This document shows, piece by piece, positions 1 to 9,966 of a stretch of DNA of 44,047 nt (position 1 is the stretch's first letter; every line of letters begins with the position of its first letter). A program made the translations under genes and the position numbers. The notes under the pieces were generated by a model. It worked only from the letters and a program-made list of their open reading frames with translations. It searched no databases and was not told the origin of the DNA. The DNA comes from VRUE01 sp040904405 (GTDB taxonomy: Bacteria > Actinomycetota > Thermoleophilia > Solirubrobacterales > 70-9): positions 1-44,047 of the forward strand of contig JBBDTK010000056.1 of the NCBI GenBank assembly GCA_040904405.1, written 5' to 3'.

Positions 1-1026
1 GCCGCGGGCGACGATGTCGACGCGGGTGTTGGAGACGATCGACATCATCACCGCGATCTTCTCGACGCCGTCCTTTTCCAGCACCTGCTTGGCCAGGCCG
101 CAGGCCTTGGCGACCGAGGGGTTGCCGCCGATCTCCGAGTAGTTGGCCGGCCTGCCGCCCTGGCTGCGGACCGCGTCGGTCAGCGTCAGCGAGCCGCCGC
201 CGGCGCCGATCACCAGGCCGAGGTTGCCCTCGAAGCCGTGGTCGCGGCCCTGGATCACGCCGCGGTGGTCGGCGGCGTCGATCGAGCCGACGTTGCGCTC
301 GAACTCGGAGGGCTCGTACGGCTCGCGGGTGTCGTCCTCGGCGATCTCCAGCGTCCTGCGCAGGAGCGCCTTCTGGCGGCCGGCCGCCTCGTTCTCCATC
401 TCCATGTGGGCGTCGAGGGCGACGAAGCTGCCGTCGGTGAGCTCGGCCAGCGGGTTGATCTCGGCCAGGGTCATGTCGTTGTCGCGGAAGAGGCGGGCGA
501 GGCGGGCGAGGATCGGCGTCGCCCGCTGCAGCTGCTTGCCGGTGACGCCGGTCGCGGCGATCGCCTGCTTGGCCTCGAAGTCGGCGATCGGCAGCAGGTT
601 GGAGAGGTGGCCGCGGCCGACGTGGTCGGGGTGCTGCTCGGCGACCTCCTCGATGTCGATCCCGCCCATGTCGCTGAACAGCATCAGCGGGCGCTTCGCG
701 GTGCCGTCCCAGACGACCCCGGCGTAGTACTCCTGCTTGACCTCGGCCTTGGGATCGACGAGCACGCCGCGCGGCATCTGCCCGTTGATCTCCAGCTCCA
801 GGATCGCCTCGGCGTGCTCGGCCGCCTGCTCGGGCGTGTCGGCGAACTTGACCCCGCCGGCCTTCATCCGGCCGCCGCTCAGAACCTGCGACTTGACCAC
901 GGTCGGGCCGCCGATCCTCTCGGCGGCCCCACGGGCCTCGGCGGTCGTCTTTCAGAAGCCGTAATCGGTGACGGGAATCCCCGCCAGCTCGACGATCCTG
1001 CGTGCCTCGTACTCGAAGAACCTCAT
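1..1026 (-). pseudogene. Succinate/malate-CoA ligase beta subunit-like (ATP-grasp), interrupted by in-frame UGA; C-terminus beyond window
   Basis: On the minus strand a reading frame from ATG 1026 begins MRFFEYEARRIVELAGIPV, the N-terminus of an ATP-grasp acyl-CoA ligase beta subunit. Later parts fit the SucC family: SGGRMKAGGVKF, then AEINPLAEL (the INPL metal/ATP motif), then GLVIGAGGGSLTLTD and the GGxPAN(Y)SEIGG ligase segment. The family normally activates succinate or malate to the CoA thioester with ATP and pairs with an alpha subunit, which is not in the window. Codon 25 is TGA (952-954). The frame continues open after it with family-like sequence to the window edge, so this is a nonsense change without a frame change. 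About 45 C-terminal residues probably lie outside. Restart at an internal GTG or ATG would delete the first strands of the ATP-grasp fold. Whether it is a real pseudogene, a sequencing error or a recoded codon cannot be told here. Confidence 0.75.
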
Positions 1027-1165
1027 CAGCGGCGCGGAACCCTATCCAACCGGCGCCGCGCCTCGTCAGTAGCTCCCTCCAGCGCCATCCTCGTCCGGGT
1101 TGGTCCGCGCAGTGACCTTAACCGGCTGGGATAATCCGCCGCATGATCGAAGCGAAGGGGGATAG

Positions 1166-1468
1166 ATGAGCCGGATCGCCCGCCTTGCGGCGCTCGCCGC
1201 CCTGCTCGCGACCGCCCTCGCCGCGGCCGGCTGCGGCGAGACGGTGATCGACGACGCCAAGACCGAGGCGGCGCTCGAACAGGATCTGCAGGGCGCGCTG
1301 GGCGAGAAAGTCACCGCCGTGGAGTGCCCCTCCGGGGTCGAGGTGGAGCCGGGCGCGACCTTCGAGTGCGATGTGATCCTCGCCGGGGGAGAGCGGCGAT
1401 CGGCGACTCTGCGGATCCGCAACGAGGACGCCGACATCGAAGTCACAGGCCTCAAACCCAGTGGGTAA
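1166..1468 (+). CDS. DUF4333-type small lipoprotein
   Basis: 100 residues. The N-terminus is a bacterial lipoprotein signal: basic start, an Ala/Leu-rich segment to residue 21, then a lipobox ending AAGC with the lipidated Cys at 23. The mature part contains VTAVECPSGVEVEPGATFEC, with the paired cysteines and ECPSGV / GATFxC pattern I associate with DUF4333, a small extracytoplasmic domain common in actinobacteria and of unknown function. The start is supported by AAGGGGGA a few bases upstream of ATG. It ends 10 nt before the chosen pckG start, so the two may be co-transcribed, though no functional link is evident. Confidence 0.85.
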   Translation: MSRIARLAALAALLATALAAAGCGETVIDDAKTEAALEQDLQGALGEKVTAVECPSGVEVEPGATFECDVILAGGERRSATLRIRNEDADIEVTGLKPSG

Positions 1469-1478
1469 AGTGCCGCGG

Positions 1479-3283
<1,805 letters not shown>

Positions 3284-3287
<4 letters not shown>

Positions 3288-3760
3288 GCAGGCCGGTCCT
3301 CGCTGTCGACGTCGACGGGGTCATCTCCCTGTTCGGCTTCGAGGATCCCCCCGACCGCTCGGCGGCCCGGTTCGAGCTGATCGACGGCATGGTTCACTGC
3401 CTCTCGCTGGCCGCGGCCGAGCGGCTGCGGCGGCTGGGCGAGGTCTACGAGATGGTCTGGGCGAGCGGGTGGGAGGCCAAAGCCAACGAGTACCTGCCCA
3501 ACCTCCTGGGCGTGCCGGAGCTGCCCTTCCTCAGCTTCGACGGCGCCGCCCGGTTCGGCTCGGCCCACTGGAAGCTGGGGCCGCTGGAGGAGTGCGGGCG
3601 GGGCCGGGCGCTGGCCTGGATCGACGACAGCTTCGACGAGAGCTGCTACGAGTGGTCGCGCAACCGCGAGCAGCCCACCCTGCTGGTCCCGACCGAACCC
3701 CACCTCGGCCTCGAGGAGGTCCAGGTAGAAGCCCTGACCGCCTGGGCAGCCGGCCTCTGA
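3284..3760 (+). CDS. HAD-like hydrolase-domain protein, coupled to pckG
   Basis: 158 residues starting at an ATG that overlaps the pckG stop (ATGA). The N-terminal AVDVDGVISLF is the HAD motif I (DxDGV, Asp9 and Asp11). Further along, MVWASGWEAKAN is a motif II-like segment and LAWIDDSFDES a motif IV-like acidic segment. This arrangement resembles the short HAD domain called 'HAD domain in Swiss Army Knife RNA repair proteins', which also occurs as a stand-alone protein in actinobacteria. It is probably a cytoplasmic phosphohydrolase or phosphatase-like protein; the substrate is unknown. The coupling to pckG suggests co-expression only. No membrane segment or signal peptide is visible. Confidence 0.8.
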
Positions 3761-3850
3761 CGCAGCCCCGGGCTCAAGGCCACAGGCAGTCTCCTCACGC
3801 GGCAGGCGGTACATACGCTGCGGTGATGGCATTGCATACTTTACTGACCC

Positions 3851-5395
3851 TCAGGTCGGCTGGCGGGTGGGGCGGATCAGGATCTCGTTTACGTCCCCGC
3901 CCTCGCGCTTGCCGAAGGGCGGGTGGTAGAAGTCCTTGACTGGGCGCATCGAAAAGGAAAGCGACTGTTGGCCTCCGAAAACGGCCCGGGCCGCCCCTTG
4001 CCTGCCGCTCCCGTAGCGCGACTCCACGGAACCTCGGAAGATCCCGGTCTTGGCGGCGCGCACGACCCGGATGGTGCGCCATCGCTTTCCCTTCAGGATC
4101 TGGATCCGCACCTTCCCGCGGCTGCTGGTCGGTGTGCGTCCCCAGAACGACAGCTTGCCCTTGGCCGAGTAGGCGACGAAGGGAAAGCGAAAGGCACGCA
4201 ACAATGGCTTCGGGCGATCCTCCTCCAGAGTCGCCCCGCGGAAGTAGAGGCCGGACTCGAGCGAGTCGCTGAATGCGCGGTTGGGGTTCGGCGCGTCGTC
4301 GCGCAGGCTGAACCAGAAGAAGTGGTTGACACCGGCTTGCCAGGCCGTATGCAGCGCCTCGGCCGTCCAGCGCGTCGCGATTCGCATCGGCAAACCACCC
4401 GGATCGGGGGGCTTCGTGTCCCATGAGAACTCGGTGATCCAGAGCGGCGTGCGCCTGAACCTCCCCTTGATCCTGCCGGCGCGATCGGCAGCTCGCAGCA
4501 GCTTTTGCAGCTTGTCGAGTCCTCCGATCTGGACGTCGTTGACCTTGCCCTCGTGCGTCGGCCCACCGGTCGTGTACGGCTGGATCGCGAAGACATCGAA
4601 GTTGACGCCGCCGCCGCAGCCACCCGCTGCCGGACGCGGCTTGCGGCGACCGTGCATGCAGAGGAGCCGGCGGGTGAAGTCCATCGGGCCGATCGTCCAA
4701 TTGGGCACGGCGATCGGGCCGAGGCCCGCCGCAAGAACCAGGTTGGTGGTGTCGATCGCCTTGATGCCGGCGTAGAAGCCGTTGATCAGGTTGCGGTAGA
4801 GGTGCGGCGAGAGCGCCGCTCCGGAAGTGTCGAACTGGGGGAAGAAGAAGAGGCTGAGGTTGGGCTCATTGAGCGCTTGCCAGTAGTGGACGCGGGGAAG
4901 CCCTGCAACCTGGCCGCTGTAGCGCCGGGCCGCGGCTATCGCGAATGCGCGCAGAGCGCCGGGGTCGGGATCGCAAATCGCCGGGACCACGACTGCCGGG
5001 GTCCGGCAGCGCTGCGCCCACTTGGGGGCGCCATCCACCTGCAACACCGGGGTCAAGCCCGTGTTGACGGCGCGGACGACATCGACGTCGCTCTCCCCCC
5101 ACTCGTAGTGCGGGTCGTTGGGATTCTCGGGGTCCCAGTTGGCTGGTCGCGCCTCGGGGGCGGTGCCGCCCCAGTACAGCGGTATGCGAATGAAGTGCGC
5201 TCCGGTCGCGCGGGTTCGTTCGAAGCCGAGCTGCGCCCGGGTGCCGATGTTGGTGACCCCGGTGGCGAGGGGCCTGGAGGCGGCGGTCGCCAGCGATGCC
5301 CCGCTCACAAGCAGGACACAGGTCGCAAGCGCAGCGGATGCGACGAGGCGGCGCGCAAGGGCACCGCGATGGGCTCTCTCGGCGGATCGGATCAC
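3851..5395 (-). CDS. Secreted glycoside hydrolase-like protein (clan A TIM barrel)
   Basis: 514 residues with a signal peptide (basic residues, then VASAALATCVLLVSGASLATAA, cleavage near 39-40). The core looks like a clan-A glycoside hydrolase: WQALNEPN places an acid/base Glu at 177 preceded by Asn, and LWITEFSW places a nucleophile Glu at 322; both sit at strand ends as in GH5/GH39-type barrels. The last ~110 residues form a basic module with RIQILKGKRWRTI and KTGIFRG, also seen in the hydrolase at 8198-9847 and possibly binding polysaccharide. It lies 13 nt downstream of the 5409-5981 gene, so the two probably form an operon. The substrate is unknown; the polysaccharide made by the neighbouring locus is a reasonable guess. 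The closest named GH family cannot be decided by eye. Confidence 0.82.
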   Translation of the reverse strand: MIRSAERAHRGALARRLVASAALATCVLLVSGASLATAASRPLATGVTNIGTRAQLGFERTRATGAHFIRIPLYWGGTAPEARPANWDPENPNDPHYEWGESDVDVVRAVNTGLTPVLQVDGAPKWAQRCRTPAVVVPAICDPDPGALRAFAIAAARRYSGQVAGLPRVHYWQALNEPNLSLFFFPQFDTSGAALSPHLYRNLINGFYAGIKAIDTTNLVLAAGLGPIAVPNWTIGPMDFTRRLLCMHGRRKPRPAAGGCGGGVNFDVFAIQPYTTGGPTHEGKVNDVQIGGLDKLQKLLRAADRAGRIKGRFRRTPLWITEFSWDTKPPDPGGLPMRIATRWTAEALHTAWQAGVNHFFWFSLRDDAPNPNRAFSDSLESGLYFRGATLEEDRPKPLLRAFRFPFVAYSAKGKLSFWGRTPTSSRGKVRIQILKGKRWRTIRVVRAAKTGIFRGSVESRYGSGRQGAARAVFGGQQSLSFSMRPVKDFYHPPFGKREGGDVNEILIRPTRQPT

Positions 5396-5408
5396 GGGCG
5401 GGGAGACG

Positions 5409-5981
5409 CTATGGCGTCGGCCTGTTCCGCTGGCGAAGGAGAAACGCGAGCGCCCATGCAGCGGTCATGGCAATTGCAAGCGGCAGCAGTAGGCCGAACT
5501 GGCCCGCAGCAGATGCGCCCGTCGCCTGGGCGAGAACCTCTCCCAGTCCCGACGAACCGCTCGGCCCCGAGCCAGAGCCGCTGGTCAAACCACTTCCGCC
5601 AGTGCTGTCCTCGGCTGGTCGCTCGCGCTCCTCGTCGTTACCGTCGCCGACCCCGTTGGAGACTTGGTTCGGGTCGCTCGCGACTGCATCGACTTCCGGG
5701 TTGGGCGCGGTTACGGCGACGACCTCCGCGACCTTGCGGCCGGCGGCCCCATGTTCGTCCAGTCGTTGCGTTCTGCGCTTGCCGAGGACTTCGGTGGGGG
5801 TCCGATCGCCCTTCCGGCCCTTCTCGGAGTCGCGGTGCCCGCCGGCGGTCGGCACCGCCTCGGTGTACTGCGTTGCCGCCGAGTTGTCGGGTGGGACGAA
5901 GTATTCGGCCGCTGCCACGGCAGGGAGGGCCAAGACCGCGATTGCGGCTGCAAGCAGGCCGGTTGCAGTTGGGGTCGCCAT
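5409..5981 (-). CDS. Signal-peptide protein with Gly/Ser linker and C-terminal membrane anchor, unknown function
   Basis: 190 residues. An N-terminal signal sequence (ATGLLAAAIAVLALPAVAAA) is followed by EYFVPPDNSAATQYTEAVPTAGG, then a long charged, disordered stretch rich in Glu, Arg, Gly and Ser. A hydrophobic segment (FGLLLPLAIAMTAAWALAFLL) precedes a short basic tail. This layout is that of a surface protein anchored by a C-terminal transmembrane helix with cytoplasmic RQRNR. I do not recognise a named family. It is the first gene of a probable two-gene unit with the downstream hydrolase and is divergent from the O-antigen-ligase-like gene, which suggests a cell-envelope role. Confidence 0.7.
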   Translation of the reverse strand: MATPTATGLLAAAIAVLALPAVAAAEYFVPPDNSAATQYTEAVPTAGGHRDSEKGRKGDRTPTEVLGKRRTQRLDEHGAAGRKVAEVVAVTAPNPEVDAVASDPNQVSNGVGDGNDEERERPAEDSTGGSGLTSGSGSGPSGSSGLGEVLAQATGASAAGQFGLLLPLAIAMTAAWALAFLLRQRNRPTP

Positions 5982-6011
5982 CGTCTCGTCCGCGCGTGCC
6001 GGAACTCGAAA

Positions 6012-6030
6012 GCCTGCCGCCGCGGCAGGC
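6012..6030. promoter_or_regulatory. Inverted repeat in the divergent promoter region
   Basis: GCCTGCC and GGCAGGC are perfect 7-bp arms separated by 5 bp, in the 84-bp gap between the divergent genes starting at 5981 (minus) and 6066 (plus). It could be an operator for either gene. In such GC-rich DNA a 7-bp arm is only weak evidence. Confidence 0.3.
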
Positions 6031-6065
6031 GACCCGTCCGTCCCGCGCTCTTAGCATAGAACCCG

Positions 6066-8021
6066 ATGAACCCGACCTCGATGCGGCGCCGCATTGCGCT
6101 CCTCACGCAGGCCCGCAGTCTCGACCCCGCCGCCCTGGCGATCTGGCTGCTCGCCTTCGGGCTGATCGTCTACCTGGGGTTGAAGGGAGGCGGCTACGAC
6201 CCGCTCGTCCACGATCGGGTGGGGATCGCGGGTTGGTGGCTTGCCCTCGCCGCCGTCGCGGTCGGGGCACTCCCCCGGCGTCGCCCCGGCGTAACACCGT
6301 TGGTCGCTCTCGGCCTTCTGGGAGCGTTTGTCGCCTGGACCGCGCTGAGCCTGTCATGGACCGAGAGTACCGCCAGGACCTCGGCCGATCTGGCCAGGGT
6401 GGCCACCTACCTGGGGATCTTCGCCCTGGCCGTCTTCGCTGCCGTCTCGAGGGAGGCTAGCCGGCTCGTATCCGCCGTGGCAGCCGGGATCGTCGTGCTC
6501 TCGATTTTCGCCCTGCTTTCGCGGCTGCACCCGTCGTGGTTTCCGGAGGCGACCCAGACTGCGACTTTCATCGACGACAGCCGCGAACGCCTCTCCTACC
6601 CGCTCAACTACTGGAACGGCCTGGCGGCGCTGATCGCAATCGGCGCGCCGTTGGTGCTCCAGGTTGCGACCGGCGCCAGGTCGATCCTGGCCCGGGCGCT
6701 GGCCGCCGCTGCCCTGCCGGCGCTGACGCTCACCGCCTTCTTCACCCTCTCGCGGGGCGGGATCGCCGCCGCGATCCTCGCCCTGGCGATCTACCTGGCC
6801 CTGGTTCCGGACAGGCTGCCGCGCGTGCTGTCATTGGGGATCGCGGCCGCCGGTGGCGCGATCCTGATCGTCGCCGCCGCCGGGCGCGACGCGTTGCAGG
6901 AGGGTCTGCGTGGTCCGCTGGGACTCCAACAAGGCGACGAGATGGTGCCGATCGCGATCGGCGTCTGCCTTGTCGTCGGCCTCCTCCAGGCCGGGCTCTC
7001 CTACGTCCTGGAGGACGGGAGGCGGCCGGGCTGGACCCGCGTCTCCCAGCGCCAGGCGAGGGTCGGGTCGGCACTCGGCGGGATCGCGATCCTGGCCGCC
7101 GCGGCGGCGATCGACCTCCCCGGTCGAGCCTCCAACGGGTGGGACGAATTCAGGGAGGGGGGAGGACCGGGGACCGGTGCCGAGCGGCTCGGCAGCGTCG
7201 CCGGTCAGAGCCGCTACGAGTTCTGGAGCGCGGCGGTCGACCAGAACGCGAGCAAGCCCCTGAGCGGGACCGGCTCCGGCAGTTTCGAGTTGTGGTGGGC
7301 CCGCAACGCGACCACCGAGGAGACTGTCCGCGACACCCATTCGTTCTATCTGCAGACGTTGGGTGAGCTGGGGATCGTCGGGTTCCTGCTCTTGCTGGCA
7401 TTCCCGCTGACGATCTTCGCCGGCGGCGGCTTCTACGCCCTGCGGGCGAGTTCCCGCGACGGGCCGCAACTCGTCGCGGCGCTCGCGGGCTGCGCGGCGT
7501 TCTTCCTCGCCGCCGCCGTCGACTGGATGTGGCAGATCCCGGTGCTGCCGGTCGCGATGCTGCTGCTCGCCGCCGTGCTGGTCACCGCCGGGCGCTCTGC
7601 CTCGGAGGGGGGGCGCGGCGGCCTCGGCGTTTGGTGGCGAGCGGGCTTCGCCGCTCTCGCCCTGGCGGCAATCGTCGCGATCGCGATTCCACTTGCGGCG
7701 ACGACGCTGCTGCGCGAGAGCGAAGTCGATGCTCGTGCCGGCGATTTCGACGGAGCCCTGCAGGCAGCGCGCAGCGCCGCGAACGTGCAACCGGACTCGG
7801 CCGCTCCGCGTCTACAGCAGGCTCTGGTGCTCGAGCGACTCGGTGACCTGGTGCCCGCGGCGGCCGCTGCGCATGCGGCAACCGAGCGCGAGCCGACCAA
7901 CTGGCGCACCTGGCTCGTCCTCTCGCGGATCGAAGCCCAACGCGGAAGAGCGGCGGTCGCCGTGCGCGAGTACCGCCGGGCGAAAGCGCTGAACCCGAAC
8001 TTCTCCCTGTTCCGAGAATGA
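6066..8021 (+). CDS. O-antigen ligase/polymerase-like membrane protein with C-terminal TPR-like tail
   Basis: 651 residues. About a dozen hydrophobic segments fill residues 20-560. Between them lies a large extracytoplasmic loop containing SRYEFWSAAVDQNASKPLSGTG and DTHSFYLQTLGELGIVG, the Wzy_C/WaaL loop pattern (Arg, then His of DTHSxYLQxLxELGxxG). The remaining C-terminal part (EVDARAGDFDGALQAARSA, later WLVLSRIEAQRGR and EYRRAKALNPN) reads as two or three tetratricopeptide repeats. Such proteins join or polymerise undecaprenyl-linked glycans or attach glycans to acceptors outside the membrane. Here it lies among secreted glycoside hydrolases and apart from the main polysaccharide locus, which has its own polymerase at 29824-31263. 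It may therefore act on a second glycan or in protein glycosylation. Confidence 0.85.
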   Translation: MNPTSMRRRIALLTQARSLDPAALAIWLLAFGLIVYLGLKGGGYDPLVHDRVGIAGWWLALAAVAVGALPRRRPGVTPLVALGLLGAFVAWTALSLSWTESTARTSADLARVATYLGIFALAVFAAVSREASRLVSAVAAGIVVLSIFALLSRLHPSWFPEATQTATFIDDSRERLSYPLNYWNGLAALIAIGAPLVLQVATGARSILARALAAAALPALTLTAFFTLSRGGIAAAILALAIYLALVPDRLPRVLSLGIAAAGGAILIVAAAGRDALQEGLRGPLGLQQGDEMVPIAIGVCLVVGLLQAGLSYVLEDGRRPGWTRVSQRQARVGSALGGIAILAAAAAIDLPGRASNGWDEFREGGGPGTGAERLGSVAGQSRYEFWSAAVDQNASKPLSGTGSGSFELWWARNATTEETVRDTHSFYLQTLGELGIVGFLLLLAFPLTIFAGGGFYALRASSRDGPQLVAALAGCAAFFLAAAVDWMWQIPVLPVAMLLLAAVLVTAGRSASEGGRGGLGVWWRAGFAALALAAIVAIAIPLAATTLLRESEVDARAGDFDGALQAARSAANVQPDSAAPRLQQALVLERLGDLVPAAAAAHAATEREPTNWRTWLVLSRIEAQRGRAAVAVREYRRAKALNPNFSLFRE

Positions 8022-8104
8022 GCAGCGATACGTGGCGATGAACCGCAAGCCATCTCGCTGCGGTCTTGACGCGTGCAGCGGGAGCGATCACCGCGGGCTG
8101 CCGG

Positions 8105-8201
8105 GAAATCCAGATCGAGCAGCATCTGGCCAGGTTCGGTGAGAAGCTACCCGGCCCGCCTTGGCGCCCAGTTCGACGCGTTGAAGCAGCGCCTCGGCTA
8201 G
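8105..8201 (+). pseudogene. Decayed 3' fragment of a pckG-like gene, frameshifted
   Basis: The stretch reads EIQIEQHLARFGEKLP in one frame (to 8152). After one extra base it continues ARLGAQFDALKQRLG and TAG (8154-8201). The C-terminus of the window's own PEP carboxykinase is LREHLASFGDRLP then RALHEQLEALEQRLG and stop. Spacing is the same on both sides of the shift, and the terminal QRLG-stop is shared. About 32 codons are recognisable and nothing upstream matches. It overlaps the stop of the following minus-strand gene by 4 bp. It is a fossil of another pckG copy or a recombination scar and is not expected to be expressed. Confidence 0.6.
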
Positions 8202-9847
8202 CGGGAGACGGCTGAGGCGCGGCTCAGGTCTGCGATTCGGACTGGCTTGCCGCTCTTCGTCCCCCTACGCCTGATCCGGACCCGGACCGACCGGGAGGGC
8301 TTCGCTTGGCGGGCGACGAGGCGGAGTTTGGGAACTGCGCCGTAGCGAGCTCGTGAGAGGCGGATCGCTTTCTTGAAGATGCCGGAGCGGGTAGAGCGGC
8401 CATGGCCCACCGTGCGCCAGCGGCCGTTGCGCCTGTGTTGGATCGCGATTCGCAGCGGCCGGCCGGCCACATAGTTGGGCAGGCGGCCGCGAACCGCGAT
8501 GCGGCCCCCGGCCGGCACCGAGCGCTTCGACACCCAGAACCTCAGCCGCTCGGGCTTAGGGCCGCCAGCGGTCACCTTGACGACGACCGCCTGGGCACCG
8601 ACCTCGACGTCCACCGCGCTGCCCGCGATCGGCAGCGAGGCAAGCGGCGCCGCCGAGACGTTCGGGACGTAGGCTTCGGCGCTCGTCACGAGCCGGCCGA
8701 AGTCCACCGTCACGTTGCCGCTGGGGGCCGCCAGCGGCGTCTGGGACTCCGGGTCCCAGACATCGGCGTCGCGCCAGAGGGCGAGGTAGAAGGAGCCGTC
8801 GCGCTTCTGCAGCAGCATGTGGTGGACGTCCTTGCTGTTGCCTGCCAGCGTGTAGTCGAGGGCCGAGGGGGCGAAGGCCGGGCCCGGGTCCGAAAGAATC
8901 TGGATCGTGTTACGGAGCGCGTCGAAGGCCGGCTTCGGCGAGAGGTCGTTGCGCAACAGGCCGAAGGTGTCCTCGCGGTCGCTCGCGCCGGGCGCCTCGT
9001 CGAGCAACTCGTAGGAGAAGGTCCTGGCGACCCCGCGGCGGAAGTACTCGAGGTACATCCGCGGGATGTAGGTGGCCATCGCGTCCTCGGAGACGGGATT
9101 GTGTTCGCCGTCCCAGCCGACGGCCGAGTGGTAGCCGCTCTCGGTCGCCATCAGCCGCTTCGGGCCAGAGTTCCTGGCGGCGTACTTGAAGTGCCGGTCG
9201 AGATTGCTCTCCGGCGAGTATCCGTCAGGGTAGGAGTGGATGTTGCCGTAGTCGAGATGGCCGGAGACGTCGCCCAGCGCTTCCTGGTTGCGATGGTGGA
9301 CGATCGAGGGACCGACCACCGGCAACCCTGCGAGGGCGGGGTCGGACTTGATCGCGTTGTAGAGCCAGCGCTGGTACTCGGTCAGGCGGGGTAGCCAGTC
9401 GCCGCCACCCCACATGTCGAACTCGTTGGGGCCCTCCGCCGCTGCGACGTCGCCCCTGAGATCGGTGCCGAGGATCGAGACCAGCTCTTCGAGCCCCTGC
9501 TTGCCTTCGTTGGGGTCGCCAACGATCAGCGTCGACTTGACCCCCATCGAAGACAGCTCACCCAGCCGTTCGTATTGATCGGGGCGGTCCGGGACGAGGT
9601 TCTCGCGGACGTGGCGGACGCCGAGCTCGGCGAGGCGCTGCTTGACCGTGGCGAAGTGGCTGTAGTACACGGTGTCGTTGTAGTAGGTGTGGGTGTTCAC
9701 GCCGATCGAGTCGACGAACGTGTCGGCCATTCGGGTAGTCGCGGGGGCGGCGTTGGCTGGGGCCGGGAGGGCGATCGCGAGCAGCGTCGCGGCGAGTGCG
9801 GTCAGAGGGAGGCGGCGGGCCGGGCGGGTGTCGTGGACTGCGATCAC
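8198..9847 (-). CDS. Secreted glycoside hydrolase-like TIM-barrel protein, paralogue 1
   Basis: 549 residues from a GTG start. A signal peptide (RRLPLTALAATLLAIALPAPANA) is followed by DTFVDSIGVNTHTYYNDTVY. Candidate catalytic glutamates are E142 in AAAEGPNEFD (Asn-Glu acid/base pattern) and E236 in LMATESGYH (nucleophile pattern). The intervening DYGNIHSYPDGY fits a clan-A barrel. The final ~130 residues are a basic beta-rich module (WVSKRSVPAGG, GRWRTVGHGRSTRSGIFKK) similar to the C-terminus of the protein encoded at 3851-5395. It is about half identical in its barrel to the adjacent protein at 9967-11640 but has a different C-terminus, so the pair arose by tandem duplication followed by module change. 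The substrate is unknown. Confidence 0.82.
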   Translation of the reverse strand: MIAVHDTRPARRLPLTALAATLLAIALPAPANAAPATTRMADTFVDSIGVNTHTYYNDTVYYSHFATVKQRLAELGVRHVRENLVPDRPDQYERLGELSSMGVKSTLIVGDPNEGKQGLEELVSILGTDLRGDVAAAEGPNEFDMWGGGDWLPRLTEYQRWLYNAIKSDPALAGLPVVGPSIVHHRNQEALGDVSGHLDYGNIHSYPDGYSPESNLDRHFKYAARNSGPKRLMATESGYHSAVGWDGEHNPVSEDAMATYIPRMYLEYFRRGVARTFSYELLDEAPGASDREDTFGLLRNDLSPKPAFDALRNTIQILSDPGPAFAPSALDYTLAGNSKDVHHMLLQKRDGSFYLALWRDADVWDPESQTPLAAPSGNVTVDFGRLVTSAEAYVPNVSAAPLASLPIAGSAVDVEVGAQAVVVKVTAGGPKPERLRFWVSKRSVPAGGRIAVRGRLPNYVAGRPLRIAIQHRRNGRWRTVGHGRSTRSGIFKKAIRLSRARYGAVPKLRLVARQAKPSRSVRVRIRRRGTKSGKPVRIADLSRASAVSR

Positions 9848-9897
9848 CCTGCATGACTCGGTCGCGGAGCACGCCGCTCCAGCGATTGCAAGCGTCC

Positions 9898-9910
9898 CTG
9901 GACGTTTGTT
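9898..9910 (-). promoter_or_regulatory. Shared 13-bp upstream motif, copy 1
   Basis: AACAAACGTCCAG on the minus strand, 50 bp upstream of the GTG at 9847. The identical 13-mer lies 51 bp upstream of the GTG at 11640 of the paralogue, while flanking bases differ. Its distance suggests a promoter element or activator site conserved since the duplication. Confidence 0.45.
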
Positions 9911-9966
9911 CTAGTGACCCGGCTCTGCCAACCCGGGAGGAGGCCGCCGCGCCGATTCGACTAGTA

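Noticed and set aside
952..954. UGA as selenocysteine
   Set aside because: No selenoprotein is known to me in this ligase family, and no hairpin was evident just downstream; nonsense mutation or error is simpler.
4505..6460. 651-codon plus-strand open frame across the hydrolase and the small anchored protein
   Set aside because: It is antisense to two genes with signal peptides and motifs and runs into the ligase-like gene; the composition is shadow-like.
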